Assembly: GCF_963668475.1 (NCBI RefSeq)
Contig: NZ_OY764544.1
Coordinates: forward strand, 2,790,001 to 2,854,000
Reading direction: 5' to 3'
Source of the DNA: an uncultured Methanospirillum sp.
GTDB lineage: Archaea > Halobacteriota > Methanomicrobia > Methanomicrobiales > Methanospirillaceae
DNA length: 64,000 bases
Part shown: positions 35,046-43,792 of the stretch, piece by piece
Numbering within the stretch: the stretch's first letter is position 1
Layout: every line of letters starts with the position of its first letter
Made by a program: the position numbers and the translations under genes
Notes under the pieces: generated by a model
Seen by the model: only the letters and a program-made list of their open reading frames with translations
Databases searched by the model: none
What the model was told of the DNA's origin: nothing

Positions 35046-35746
35046 CCGTGACGAGGAGGTGCATCTGTAATAGGTTGAGCGACAGTACTTCCACTCATAT
35101 CCCCGGAGTTTTCATAACAGTTTGGTCCTCCAGTACATTGGCCTCCGGACTGTTTTGTCAAATCATCCAATAAATGTTGATATAATTTATCTTGTGTAAA
35201 CGGTGCAATTGTTAATGGTGCTTGGGTTATAGTAGGGGTGGGTATGGGTGTATCTGGGACACCATCAATAATAATTTTTACATTCCCTGCCCCTCCACCC
35301 CAAAAACCACCTGTCCCTGATGGTAATTCTCTAACTTCATTTGATGCTAAAAGAGCGGCGACAAGAATGTCCGAATCACTTGTTTTGGTTGGAGTAGCCG
35401 CAATACTACTAGGGCGATCAGTATCTTTACCTGTATCTTTTATCTGGTTCAGGTTATTGTTAATCTGACCTTGAGAATATCTATTTTCAATGGAATTTCC
35501 AATTCCGTTCAACTTTGCTATTAGGGCTGCGGATTCAACCCTTGTCATGGTCAAATCAGGAGAAAATCCTGGATCATGGTTATCCTCGGTTACCTTATCT
35601 GAAGCCTGTTTATTTGGTGCATCATAAGACCAATGGTTAGTTGGCACGTCCACATATGGATTGGCTGCCGCTTGGGCAGTTGGAAAAAGGAAGACTAAAA
35701 AAAATGCCAGAACAATTAGAATCCGCTTCTCTTTATAATTGAACAT
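35039..35746 (-). CDS. Secreted protein with degenerate SLH domain and conserved C-tail, paralogue 1
   Basis: From ATG 35746 (MFNYKEKRILIVLAFFL) the product is about 235 residues with a signal peptide ending near AQAAA. An SLH-like domain follows (YVDVPTNHWSYDA, FSPDLTMTRVESAALIAKL). The middle is low-complexity with Pro/Thr linkers (TPIPTPTITQAPLTI). The C-terminal 30 residues (CTGGPNCYENSGDMSG, TVAQPITDAPPRHGW) are nearly identical in the paralogue at 36811. Surface attachment is likely; function unknown. Confidence 0.75.
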   Translation of the reverse strand: MFNYKEKRILIVLAFFLVFLFPTAQAAANPYVDVPTNHWSYDAPNKQASDKVTEDNHDPGFSPDLTMTRVESAALIAKLNGIGNSIENRYSQGQINNNLNQIKDTGKDTDRPSSIAATPTKTSDSDILVAALLASNEVRELPSGTGGFWGGGAGNVKIIIDGVPDTPIPTPTITQAPLTIAPFTQDKLYQHLLDDLTKQSGGQCTGGPNCYENSGDMSGSTVAQPITDAPPRHGW

Positions 35747-35869
35747 GATTGAAACTCTGTATTTCATTCATAAATAAATACCTGTAATGCCCCTAACTTT
35801 TAATTCGTAGGCAGAGTGCGAATATCCTGATTGTTCTCTCTTTAAATAATGCATATTTTAATGGTTTTA

Positions 35870-36412
35870 GGACACTCCATGATTATGGGAGATCTACCTG
35901 TACCGCAATTCCCTTTACATCGACAAAAAAAGGATCTTCCGTTTCTCAGGTTTCTCCTCAAGGCCTATGCCATGGTTGAACAGCTCAAAGACATTCCGTA
36001 TGATCCTTCGAACAACTCTTCATTCTCGCTCTGGGTTAATCACCGGAACACCTTCACCGGGATCACAGACAAGGATCGATCCCTCACGGTGAACGCCCTC
36101 TCACAGGTTGTCCAGAATACTCTCTACGGGGAGCCTGTTGTGTTCAAGGAGTATTTCAGAACCCCCGGTCACATGCCTGTGCTCATCGCAGCAGAGAAAC
36201 TGCTGGATCAACGTCATGGCCAGATTGAGCTCTCGATAGCCATGGCAGAGATGGCAGGCATAAACCCGACGATCAGCATATGCGAGATGCTTGATGATGA
36301 GAGTGGGCTTGCCTTGTCAAAGGAAGAGGCGATCAGGTATGCAAAGAAACACGGGCTGGTCTTTGTCGAGGGTTCAGAGGTTCTTGAAGAGTGGGATAAC
36401 GGTCAGACATAA
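35870..36412 (+). pseudogene. Decayed partial copy of ribB
   Basis: From about residue 72 of RibB onward (AMVEQLKDIPYDPSNNSSF to the end) it is intact and highly similar. Upstream, recognisable ribB DNA (CTGTACCGCAATTCCCT) is present but read in a shifted frame, and the metal-binding DFDNRERETD region is missing. An open frame from 35849 exists but lacks the active-site part. It arose from the 1772-base segmental duplication and is most likely non-functional. Confidence 0.85.
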
Positions 36413-36700
36413 GGGGGAAAAATCCTCCTGATTGTCTGCATATTTTTTGAGATTTTTAGTTCAGGTTGATGAATAAGTCTTACCCTGATCGTCTGTTCTT
36501 GTATCAATAGGTTCGGTAATAAACAATCGAATATCAGTCACATGAAATTTCAGATTTTCTATGAATGAAGCCTGAAAATTGGATTGATTTCTATGAGTTA
36601 CGTTCCTCCTTAAACTATCGATAATTTCTGGCAATTATGCAAAATTGAAGGTCAAGACCACTTAAGGGTTTAGAAACTGTGGGAAACCTGAATGAAAGGG
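36413..36700. other. Intergenic part of duplicated segment, copy 2
   Basis: Nearly identical to 34641-34928, with about a dozen base differences scattered mainly around 36570-36620. No gene is seen. Confidence 0.45.
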
Positions 36701-36817
36701 CTAATACTGAGCCTGTTCTGAAAATAGGGGGATAACTCCGTATCCACCGCCGTGGCTATTGTGGACGGTGCAATTATCCCCTAGATCCTGGAAAAAGAGG
36801 AGTGATTGGTTTACCAT
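36701..36817 (-). CDS. Possible 38-aa overlapping small ORF, copy 2
   Basis: Same frame, length and overlap as 34929-35045, from ATG 36817 to TAG. The only difference in the frame is a GGA to GGT glycine codon, which leaves the peptide unchanged. Because the whole segment is recent, this is weak evidence for coding. Confidence 0.3.
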   Translation of the reverse strand: MVNQSLLFFQDLGDNCTVHNSHGGGYGVIPLFSEQAQY

Positions 36818-37344
36818 CCGTGACGAGGAGGCGCATCTGTAATAGGTTGAGCGACAGTACTTCCACTCATATCCCCGGAGTTTTCATAACAGTCTGGTCC
36901 TCCAGTACACGATTTTCCTCCTGGCATTTCCGCCATTTCTACTTTTAATAGTGCTAATAATGGGTCCGATGGTGGTATGGTTATTAGTGATTGTGTTATT
37001 GTAGGGGTTGGTGTGGTGGCCTCCCAACCTTCAAATCTATATGTATCCATCCCTGATCCCTCTAGTGGTAATTCTTTAACTTCATTTGATGCTAAATGAG
37101 CGGCGAGAAGAATGGCCAAATCACTTTCTGTGGCTTGAGCAGGCGTATTAGTATTAGGGGGAGTAGAACTCTCACCTTGGGAATATTCATTTCCAATGGC
37201 ATTTCCGATATCTTTTAAATGTAATGCCAGGTATTCATCGGTACTTAAAAATGTTATCCCTGCCGCGACTTCTGCAGTTGCGAAACCAAAAATTAAACAA
37301 AATGCAAAAGCAATAATCAATCGCTTCCCTTTAATGTTGAACAT
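36811..37344 (-). CDS. Secreted protein with conserved C-tail, paralogue 2
   Basis: The 177-residue protein has signal MFNIKGKRLIIAFAFCLIFG ending near VAAG. It shares with paralogue 1 the pieces GNEYSQGES, AHLASNEVKELP, TPTPTITQSLITIPP and the near-identical C-terminal tail, but lacks the SLH-like part and differs in the middle. The pattern is two related surface proteins with variable bodies and a constant tail. Function unknown. Confidence 0.75.
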   Translation of the reverse strand: MFNIKGKRLIIAFAFCLIFGFATAEVAAGITFLSTDEYLALHLKDIGNAIGNEYSQGESSTPPNTNTPAQATESDLAILLAAHLASNEVKELPLEGSGMDTYRFEGWEATTPTPTITQSLITIPPSDPLLALLKVEMAEMPGGKSCTGGPDCYENSGDMSGSTVAQPITDAPPRHGW

Positions 37345-37523
37345 GATTGATTATTATGTAGGATTATAAATAAAGGCATATGGAGGGTAACGAATAACCA
37401 ATCTTTTAAGGAGGGGGTTATACACAATCCCTGGAATAATTCAGAACAGTTCCAAATGTTTCTTTATTGAACGATGAACGAATAATTCTGAAAAATGAAA
37501 ATTTCAGGAAAACTGAAACCAGA

Positions 37524-38117
37524 TCAGATCTCAATTGTTTTCAGGGCTTCGTGAACCATTCGCTTCCAGACATCTGAAGACTGTTTATAGATCTCCTTCG
37601 CTTTTATCGTATCAGGAGTCTCTTCGGTCTTCTCAAGCCGCTCAAGGGTCCGGGTAGCAGTGTCGAGAATCCAGCAGTCATGCACCTGCTTACTGACAGC
37701 AGCCACCGATTCGGCCCTGACTGATACCAGGGTCCGTCCGTCCGGTGCATTAAACACGTTCGGCTTTCCGATCACTGCAACGTAGGTAGGTTTTGCCTCG
37801 ACGGTCGGTGTCTCGATGGATGCGATCTGGTGCATCGCTTCCGGCTGATAACTCCCTGCACTCACAAAGAAGAACCCACTCGGATCCTTCACCTTGATCT
37901 GGTAGAAGACCGCATCACCCTCTGACTTCTTCTTGTCGGCCAGGAGGCCTACGAGAAATACCCTGTTACACCGCTCACCGGTCGGGAGCAGCACGAAGGT
38001 CGGGCTTTTGTCCTCGCTTCCCTCCTTGAAGTGGTATGATGTCTCCCTGAACTCTGCTGCGAAAACCCTCTTTGCTGGTTCGCGCTCATATCGCTGAAAG
38101 GCAGTCTGTTCACTCAT
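37524..38117 (-). CDS. RPA-associated OB-fold protein
   Basis: The 197-residue protein begins MSEQTAFQRYEREPAKRVFAA and has VLLPTGERCNRVFLVGLL, YQIKVKDPSGFFFVSAGSYQ and TYVAVIGKPNVF, the OB-fold pattern of archaeal RPA-associated proteins (COG3390). It overlaps the RPA gene by eight bases, as in haloarchaeal and methanosarcinal rpa-rpap pairs, and probably forms a complex with it on single-stranded DNA. Confidence 0.88.
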   Translation of the reverse strand: MSEQTAFQRYEREPAKRVFAAEFRETSYHFKEGSEDKSPTFVLLPTGERCNRVFLVGLLADKKKSEGDAVFYQIKVKDPSGFFFVSAGSYQPEAMHQIASIETPTVEAKPTYVAVIGKPNVFNAPDGRTLVSVRAESVAAVSKQVHDCWILDTATRTLERLEKTEETPDTIKAKEIYKQSSDVWKRMVHEALKTIEI

Positions 38118-40515
38118 GACTGGTCACCTCCGAACGGTTGAGCAGATCCGCATGACGTGCCGAATCAAAGGTGAGATACGAACATGATGATGAAAAGAGC
38201 CTGTTCTCGATGACTCTTCCCTGACAGGAGATATATCTGCCAAGCAACTCTTCACAGAGATGATAATACACAGTCTCAAGCCCGAGAGGGTTATTCTCTG
38301 CCATCTCCTTTGCACTATCCAGTGTGAGTCCGAGAAGTTTCTCCACACCTTCCCGTGAAATGATCGTGTCCCAGGTCTGCCGTCCGTTGTCAAGCCACCC
38401 CTTGATTCTGAGATCGTACTGAAAATCAGGCTGGATCTCATGGATCTGACAGTAGTTCTGCCTCGTAAGCACCCTCCCGCATCCTTCAACCGGGCAGCGC
38501 TTGATGAGACCTGAACCTGGCGATATATGAACAAGTGCACCGATGACCTCATCACCTGATGCTTTCACTTCAATGGCTCCGGCATCATCCGCGATGACGG
38601 CTGATCCGTTGAGGGTCAGGGACGGGCGTCCATTGTATTCGTCGGCTGCTGCATACTGAATAGTATAGATCTTCCCTGGAATCAGCCGTTCAGTGTTGTC
38701 ATCTTTCCAGGTCACGAACCTGATGGTTCCGGTCTCATCACCGAGTATTCCTGACTGGAGGATTCGTTCGCTGGTATTCTCATACTCCTGAACCACTTTT
38801 ACGTGCAGAGAGACAATTCCTGGTTTTATCTCTGCAACCTGTGTGATCGCAGGTTCAAGAGTCTGGTCTCCCGGAAGTGGTGAGATTCGTGTCACAGCGT
38901 TGAACTGCAGGTTCATGGCTCCTCGATACAGATCAGCGATAGCGTAATCGAACCGGTACCATCCTCCGGCCTCAATCTCTGCCACCTGCTCCCCCTGCCT
39001 GATGGTGAACCTGATCCCGCCGGTATTGTCAGCAATCACTCCTGCTGCCCTGACCGGCCCTTCTGAATGAGGTGTATAGGTAATCACCTTTCCTTCAAGA
39101 CTGACGAGTCCCGGTTTCAGATCTGATATCGGTGAGACAGCGATCTGTGGAATAGTCTCACCTGAAAGCGGTGTTACAACCGTTCCCGATGTGACCTTGA
39201 TATTTTTCTGTGAGTTGTATTCATCAAGGACTGCTGATTCCAGGCGGTACCATCCCCCCGCCTGCAGAGTCTGTGCATGGGCGTTTGCCCATACAGTAAG
39301 CCGCATGACTCCGGAATCGTGCGCGAAGATTCCGGTCTGGGCTATAGAAGCAGTGCGGGGAGGGAAAAGAACCGTAACAACTCCTTCGAGAGTGGCAGTT
39401 TCAGGTGCTGATCGTTCCGGGATGGGAGTGACGTTGATCGCCGCTGCGTCATCAGGAAGACAGGTGGCCCCGTTCAGGGTTAGTGACAAACGGCCGTTGA
39501 ACTCATCCGCAGCTGCGTAATAGATTGTGTACGCCATCCCGGGTGCAAGTCGCTCTGCAGACTCATCCTTCCAGGTTACAAATCTGATAGTCCCGCTCTC
39601 ATCTCCAAGGGTGCCTGACTGGAACATCCTCTCACTTGAGCTTGCGTACTCCTGGAGAACCTTTACCCGTATGCAGATGATCCCGGGTTTTATTCCTGCA
39701 ACTGGTGATATGGCCGGGCGAAGGCTGCGATCATCTGATATCTGGGTTATTCTGGTACCTGCATTGAACTGCAGGTTCATTGCTCCCCGGTAGAGATCAG
39801 CAACCGCATACTCGATCTGGTACCACCCTCCCTCTTCTATTTCTGGTACTGTGTCTCCTCTTCTGATCGTGAACCTGATCGCTCCGGTTCCGTCAGCGAT
39901 GACCCCAGCTATGTGCACCGGTCCTTCAGATCGCTCTGTATATGATACCACTTTTCCTTCAAGGCTGACCACTCCCCGTTTTAGACCTGCAATCGGTGTT
40001 GTCTCAATATCTGGGAGTTGATCATGCTGAATTGGGAAGATTGCAGTTCCTGAATGGACCTGAAACCCTGGCTGGCTGTTGAATTCATCAACCGCAGCGG
40101 ACTCAAACCGGTACCATTCTCCCAGTTCGAGTGCCGGGGCCTGTGCCTTTGCCCAGACCGTGAACCGGATGCATCCCGACTGATCTGCGAGTATGCCACT
40201 CTGTGCGACTGAAGGAGAGCGTGACTCAAAGAGAACTGTCACCACCCCCTCGATGGTTGCCCAGTCTCCTATCTTGACCTCTGCAATAGGGGTTGCATCA
40301 GGGGCATCAGATGCAATAGCCGCAGGATGGATCTGTTCGTCAAGGCCAAACTCGCGTGAGTAATCACTCACAATTGAGCGTTCAGCTTCTTCTTCAGGAA
40401 CCCCGAACTCGTTGATCATCCGGGCGAGTTTCTCCTCTACCTTTGCCGGTTCGATCTGATGACCCAGCGCAGCAAACTTTTCGGAGATCCTTTGTGTGAT
40501 TGGTGTCAGGTCCAT
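38110..40515 (-). CDS. Replication protein A with internally duplicated three-OB unit
   Basis: The 801-residue single-stranded DNA-binding protein has an N-terminal helical region (1-75), OB folds A-B-C (about 76-365), a second A-B-C set (about 373-652), and a C-terminal zinc motif Cys674, Cys679, Cys689, His692 leading into a last OB-like domain. The two sets align without gaps at a period of 288 residues: EGVVTVLF at 89 and 377, SLEGKV at 184 and 472, TIRFVTWKD in both. It acts in replication and repair. It is translated just before the RPA-associated protein. Confidence 0.93.
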   Translation of the reverse strand: MDLTPITQRISEKFAALGHQIEPAKVEEKLARMINEFGVPEEEAERSIVSDYSREFGLDEQIHPAAIASDAPDATPIAEVKIGDWATIEGVVTVLFESRSPSVAQSGILADQSGCIRFTVWAKAQAPALELGEWYRFESAAVDEFNSQPGFQVHSGTAIFPIQHDQLPDIETTPIAGLKRGVVSLEGKVVSYTERSEGPVHIAGVIADGTGAIRFTIRRGDTVPEIEEGGWYQIEYAVADLYRGAMNLQFNAGTRITQISDDRSLRPAISPVAGIKPGIICIRVKVLQEYASSSERMFQSGTLGDESGTIRFVTWKDESAERLAPGMAYTIYYAAADEFNGRLSLTLNGATCLPDDAAAINVTPIPERSAPETATLEGVVTVLFPPRTASIAQTGIFAHDSGVMRLTVWANAHAQTLQAGGWYRLESAVLDEYNSQKNIKVTSGTVVTPLSGETIPQIAVSPISDLKPGLVSLEGKVITYTPHSEGPVRAAGVIADNTGGIRFTIRQGEQVAEIEAGGWYRFDYAIADLYRGAMNLQFNAVTRISPLPGDQTLEPAITQVAEIKPGIVSLHVKVVQEYENTSERILQSGILGDETGTIRFVTWKDDNTERLIPGKIYTIQYAAADEYNGRPSLTLNGSAVIADDAGAIEVKASGDEVIGALVHISPGSGLIKRCPVEGCGRVLTRQNYCQIHEIQPDFQYDLRIKGWLDNGRQTWDTIISREGVEKLLGLTLDSAKEMAENNPLGLETVYYHLCEELLGRYISCQGRVIENRLFSSSCSYLTFDSARHADLLNRSEVTSHE

Positions 40516-40637
40516 ATGTCATCTCCAATCAGCTCTTCAGATCAGGATGTATATAAATCATGCAGGGCACAGGGCGAAAGTGAACAGTTGAAAAATAATC
40601 TGTGATGTATATCTGTGGTGCAATACTCACAAGGTCT

Positions 40638-41546
40638 CTATTCGTGTGGATAATGTAGAAGAAGTGCTTTCAGTTCCGAACTGGTTGCTTCCGGGTTGCG
40701 TCGCAGATGATGTACCACTGATGGCTGGTGATTGAGTGTACATGGGACGCAGCTCCATACCCGTCCGCGGGATCCAATTGTCCATTCACCAAGGGTTTCG
40801 TCTTCGCAGGGATAGAGCGGGCAGTAACAGAGATCACACCGTTGTCCTTTGAAGTGACAAGGGTAGTAGGGACAACCCTTCTTCTGCCATTCTATCCATC
40901 GGTCCCCCCCGATGGTGGAGTGAATATGAAATGACGGCCAGACATCGGAATGGTCAGGGCCCTTTGAAATATGTTCTATGACATCTGCAATCCCGTATCG
41001 AACGGTCTCGCGGATTTTCCCATCCACGTTGTGATCCTCACCCCGGGCTGTGGCGTCCCTTTCTGCGCCGATTATGATCCCTCTCCGATCGAGGCCTGAT
41101 ATCCTGTCATCACCTGCAACTGCCTGTACCTCTGCTTCGTTTACTGCTGTCAGTGCTGTGAGGAGATCACCATCGGTCAGGTCTCCACTGATAGTGCAGA
41201 TGATCCTGATGGCGCCTTCTATCTGGGGATCTGCTGTATCATGTTTCTCATGCCCGGCGGAACCTCTGGTTTTTCCGGCGGTGATGAACACCGTCACCTG
41301 ATCGAATCTGTAGACTGCGTGTTGTGTGAACTGTGCCGGGATGAGTAGACCGAAGGCTGCTGCAGGTGATAGGCCGTTGCGAAGTGCAGCATTCCTGATC
41401 ACCTGCTCATTATCAGGAGAATTGGGTGGGTGAACCGGATGGGTCAGAAGAGATGTGACATTTCTGATGCCCCCGCTATCCCCGGTACTGCAGGCCCGGA
41501 ATGCACCCCTTACAATAAGGGTATTGTTAGCGAGGTAATACCTCAT
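40638..41546 (-). CDS. cbiZ: Adenosylcobinamide amidohydrolase with Cys-rich C-terminal domain
   Basis: The 302-residue protein has a CbiZ domain (about 1-200: VRGAFRACSTGDSGGIRNVT, VTVFITAGKTRG, LTALTAVNEAEVQAV). This enzyme cleaves pseudo-cobinamide side chains so that methanogens can remodel imported corrinoids. The C-terminal ~90 residues form a Cys-rich metal-binding domain (CPYYPCHFKGQRCDLCYCP, LYPCED, VWSCVPCTL). It overlaps the upstream NrdD-like gene by four bases. The fusion is clear in frame; the role of the tail is unknown. Confidence 0.82.
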   Translation of the reverse strand: MRYYLANNTLIVRGAFRACSTGDSGGIRNVTSLLTHPVHPPNSPDNEQVIRNAALRNGLSPAAAFGLLIPAQFTQHAVYRFDQVTVFITAGKTRGSAGHEKHDTADPQIEGAIRIICTISGDLTDGDLLTALTAVNEAEVQAVAGDDRISGLDRRGIIIGAERDATARGEDHNVDGKIRETVRYGIADVIEHISKGPDHSDVWPSFHIHSTIGGDRWIEWQKKGCPYYPCHFKGQRCDLCYCPLYPCEDETLGEWTIGSRGRVWSCVPCTLNHQPSVVHHLRRNPEATSSELKALLLHYPHE

Positions 41547-41911
41547 ACAACTGAGTAGCGTTGTCTGTCTTTGAGTTCCTGCTGTTTTCCCGCGTTCCAG
41601 CCGGATACATCCTGCAGGTATCCGGTTACCCTGCTGATCTGCACCACATCATGCGAGCCGCATTCAGGACAGACCGCCTCGCCACAGAGCGGACAGTACT
41701 CGATCGTTGAGGATATCTCATGAGCACAATCACAGGTGTCAAGCGGGCACATGATCTCCATGTTCCGTTCGCCGCATGCCGGGCATGGTGTCTCATCCAC
41801 AACAAGATGGCAGGAATGACATTTATATCGCCGTTCTGCAATTGGTATATCATCTTTTGATGAGTACAGTGCTGCGATCTTCCGCTGCTGCTCACTCCAT
41901 ATCATACACAT
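41543..41911 (-). CDS. Stand-alone NrdD C-terminal-like zinc/glycyl-radical domain protein
   Basis: The 122-residue protein has no catalytic barrel. Its N-terminal part carries two zinc-ribbon-like Cys pairs (CHSCHLV, CPACGE) and CPLDTCDCAHE. Its last 55 residues reproduce the C-terminus of anaerobic ribonucleotide reductase NrdD: CPLCGEAVCPECGS, then ISRVTGYLQDVSGWNAGKQQ and ELKDRQRY. In NrdD the Gly of this RVxGYL motif carries the radical and the four Cys bind zinc. A spare radical domain (as GrcA is for pyruvate formate-lyase) is one possibility; a zinc chaperone or relic is another. Co-transcribed with cbiZ. Confidence 0.75.
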   Translation of the reverse strand: MCMIWSEQQRKIAALYSSKDDIPIAERRYKCHSCHLVVDETPCPACGERNMEIMCPLDTCDCAHEISSTIEYCPLCGEAVCPECGSHDVVQISRVTGYLQDVSGWNAGKQQELKDRQRYSVV

Positions 41912-41970
41912 ACATACTGAGCCGGATCATATCAGACTATCTGGGAGTATTGGCAGTTATCCTGTTGTGT

Positions 41971-42615
41971 TCAACTCCGGGCTGTCCGAATTCCGGCATA
42001 TTCTGCAGCTGCTGCTGCCGGGTCATCAGCCTCGTAGATCGCCCTGCCAACAATGATGCCGTCTACCATCCCGGCTATCGCATGCGGATCTCCACCCTGG
42101 GCTCCGACCCCCGGTGAAAGGATCTTCCGTGTTCCGATGATCTCACGCAGAATTCGTGTTCTCTCCGGTCGGGTTGCCGGTGCGATTATTCCGTCTGCTC
42201 CGGTTTCGATGACCATCCTGGCGATCCGCTCTGCTGTGCCTCCCTGGAAGAACTCGGCGCCGCCGGGATGGCTCATCTCGGCTACCACATAGCACTCGCC
42301 CCCCTGAACATGTGCAACGGTTACACAAGCTTCAACCGAGTCAGAACCCGTGAACCCGTGGCATATGATCCCTGAGAATCCCGCAGCGAAGACCTGCTCT
42401 GCGATGAGCTGGTTGGTATTGGGAATATCTGCAACCTTGAAGTCAGCAATGAGCGGAAGCCCGAAGTCAGCGAGGTCTTTTGCAATGCCAAGCCCTTCGG
42501 CAAGGATGAGGGGGTACCCTATCTTTATTGCATCAATGTGCGGTGATGCCGCTGAAGCGATCCGTAGTGCATCTGCCCTGTTTGTCGGGTCCAACGCTAG
42601 GATGAGATCAGTCAT
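41971..42615 (-). CDS. pyrF: Orotidine 5'-phosphate decarboxylase
   Basis: The 214-residue enzyme makes UMP from OMP. Motifs are LILALDPTNRADALRI, the catalytic LIADFKVADIPNTNQ (Asp-Lys-Asp), GFSGIICHGFTGSDSV, and the phosphate site ILSPGVGAQGGDP then VGRAIYEADDP. The start overlaps the deoxyhypusine synthase stop by four bases. Confidence 0.95.
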   Translation of the reverse strand: MTDLILALDPTNRADALRIASAASPHIDAIKIGYPLILAEGLGIAKDLADFGLPLIADFKVADIPNTNQLIAEQVFAAGFSGIICHGFTGSDSVEACVTVAHVQGGECYVVAEMSHPGGAEFFQGGTAERIARMVIETGADGIIAPATRPERTRILREIIGTRKILSPGVGAQGGDPHAIAGMVDGIIVGRAIYEADDPAAAAAEYAGIRTARS

Positions 42616-43538
42616 GAAATTCTCTCCAGGGCTGTTGCAACAAGGAGTGGGAAGGTGATGGTGGCGTCGCCGTATACAGTAACGGTCTCTGCATCCTCTT
42701 CCACCTTACCCCATGATCGCGCTTCATCAAGGGTTGCTCCCGAAAGTCCTCCGAGATCAGGACGGTCACCGGTCAGTTGAATCGCGTACGTAAAACCCTT
42801 CGGGGTCATCAGCATGCTCTGAAGGATGAAGTTCTTCGGGACTCCTCCCCCAATGAAGAGGGCACCGGCCCTCTCGGACTCAAAACAGAGATCGATGATC
42901 TTTGTCATATCAGCAAAGGCATCCACCGTGACCTTTCTTCCCTGGCGGAAGAGCCAGTACTGCAGACCGATCATCGAGTCCTGAATGGCAGGACAGAATA
43001 CCGGAATCTTGTGCTTTGCTGCGGTTGCTAGGATACCTGTCTCAAGTTTTGAGCCGATATGGGCAAGGAGATCACTGATAGAGATAGTACTCCCATCTTC
43101 CAGATCGCCGTAGACTCCCTGCATAAACTCTTCAAAAGAGATGAATGCATCATTCGGGAGGTAGACATCATATATTCGGTTTATCTCCTCGTGTCTGAGA
43201 TCCACATCGTTGCAGCGCTCGGTTCCCTTGAAGTGATGGCAGCCGATAGCCTCTATCACGTCATGAGTGAGGTTTGCCCCGGTTGAGACCAGAGCGTCTA
43301 TCTTTCCATCCCGGAGAAGATCGCTCACGATCCCTCCCATCCCTGCAGGAACCATTGCCCCTGCAAATCCGAGGAACCGGGTTGTTTTGGTATCGGTCAG
43401 CATGGATGTGTAGATGGAGACCGCCCGCGAGAAGGCGCCTCCGTTATACGCACCCGCCTGCCCCATCACCGTAACCAGATCGTTGACACTCATTCCCGGC
43501 CTGAGATGAGCCTGTCTGACCGGAATATCGCAGTCCAT
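42612..43538 (-). CDS. dhs: Deoxyhypusine synthase
   Basis: From ATG 43538 (MDCDIPVRQAHLRPGMSV) the product is about 308 residues. It has LGFAGAMVPAGMGGIVSDLL, VSTGANLTHDVIEAIGCHH, VFCPAIQDSMIGLQYW and the catalytic-lysine motif GGGVPKNF. It modifies a lysine of aIF5A using NAD and an aminobutyl donor. In some archaea agmatine rather than spermidine is the donor. It leads a pair with pyrF. Confidence 0.93.
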   Translation of the reverse strand: MDCDIPVRQAHLRPGMSVNDLVTVMGQAGAYNGGAFSRAVSIYTSMLTDTKTTRFLGFAGAMVPAGMGGIVSDLLRDGKIDALVSTGANLTHDVIEAIGCHHFKGTERCNDVDLRHEEINRIYDVYLPNDAFISFEEFMQGVYGDLEDGSTISISDLLAHIGSKLETGILATAAKHKIPVFCPAIQDSMIGLQYWLFRQGRKVTVDAFADMTKIIDLCFESERAGALFIGGGVPKNFILQSMLMTPKGFTYAIQLTGDRPDLGGLSGATLDEARSWGKVEEDAETVTVYGDATITFPLLVATALERIS

Positions 43539-43588
43539 GTGTATGTATGTACCTTTGCGCAACAAGTAACTGGTGATGAGTGGATCCG

Positions 43589-43777
43589 TTATGTGGTTTC
43601 TGAAAGGAATACTCCTGATTTTGCGATCTGGTCACGTCCGAGTTCGTAGATGTACACGGTGATCGCATCAGGAGCCACACCAAGTTCCTCGACAAGTACG
43701 TCAGTAACCCGCTTTGCAACGGCTCTCTTCTGTTCCTGTGTTCTTCCTTCAGCCATGGTAATCTGAACAGCCGGCAT
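43589..43777 (-). CDS. 4-oxalocrotonate tautomerase-family protein
   Basis: The 62-residue protein begins Met-Pro (MPAVQITMAEGRTQEQK), so the catalytic Pro1 is exposed after Met removal. It follows the family pattern with RVTDVLVEELGVAPDAITVY. Such small tautomerases form hexamers. The substrate is unknown, and no aromatic degradation genes are near. It sits between tiaS and dhs on the same strand. Confidence 0.88.
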   Translation of the reverse strand: MPAVQITMAEGRTQEQKRAVAKRVTDVLVEELGVAPDAITVYIYELGRDQIAKSGVFLSETT

Positions 43778-43792
43778 TGTTCAAGAGTTAGG

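Larger units (their letters stand above)
34197..35137. repeat. Segmental duplication, copy 1
   Basis: About 940 bases covering the 3' part of ribB, the intergenic region and the 3' end of the convergent secreted-protein gene recur at 35969-36909 with a constant offset of 1772 bases. Identity is highest (roughly 97% by eye) from the end of ribB through the intergenic part and lower in the ribB body. Confidence 0.9.
35969..36909. repeat. Segmental duplication, copy 2
   Basis: Second copy of the 34197-35137 segment, same orientation, offset 1772. Beyond 36909 the secreted-protein paralogues diverge sharply, and before 35969 ribB homology decays. Confidence 0.9.

Noticed and set aside
35849..36412. 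Second functional ribB gene
   Set aside because: The open frame is long, but the metal and substrate-binding N-terminal third is absent and frame-shifted, so it is called a pseudogene.
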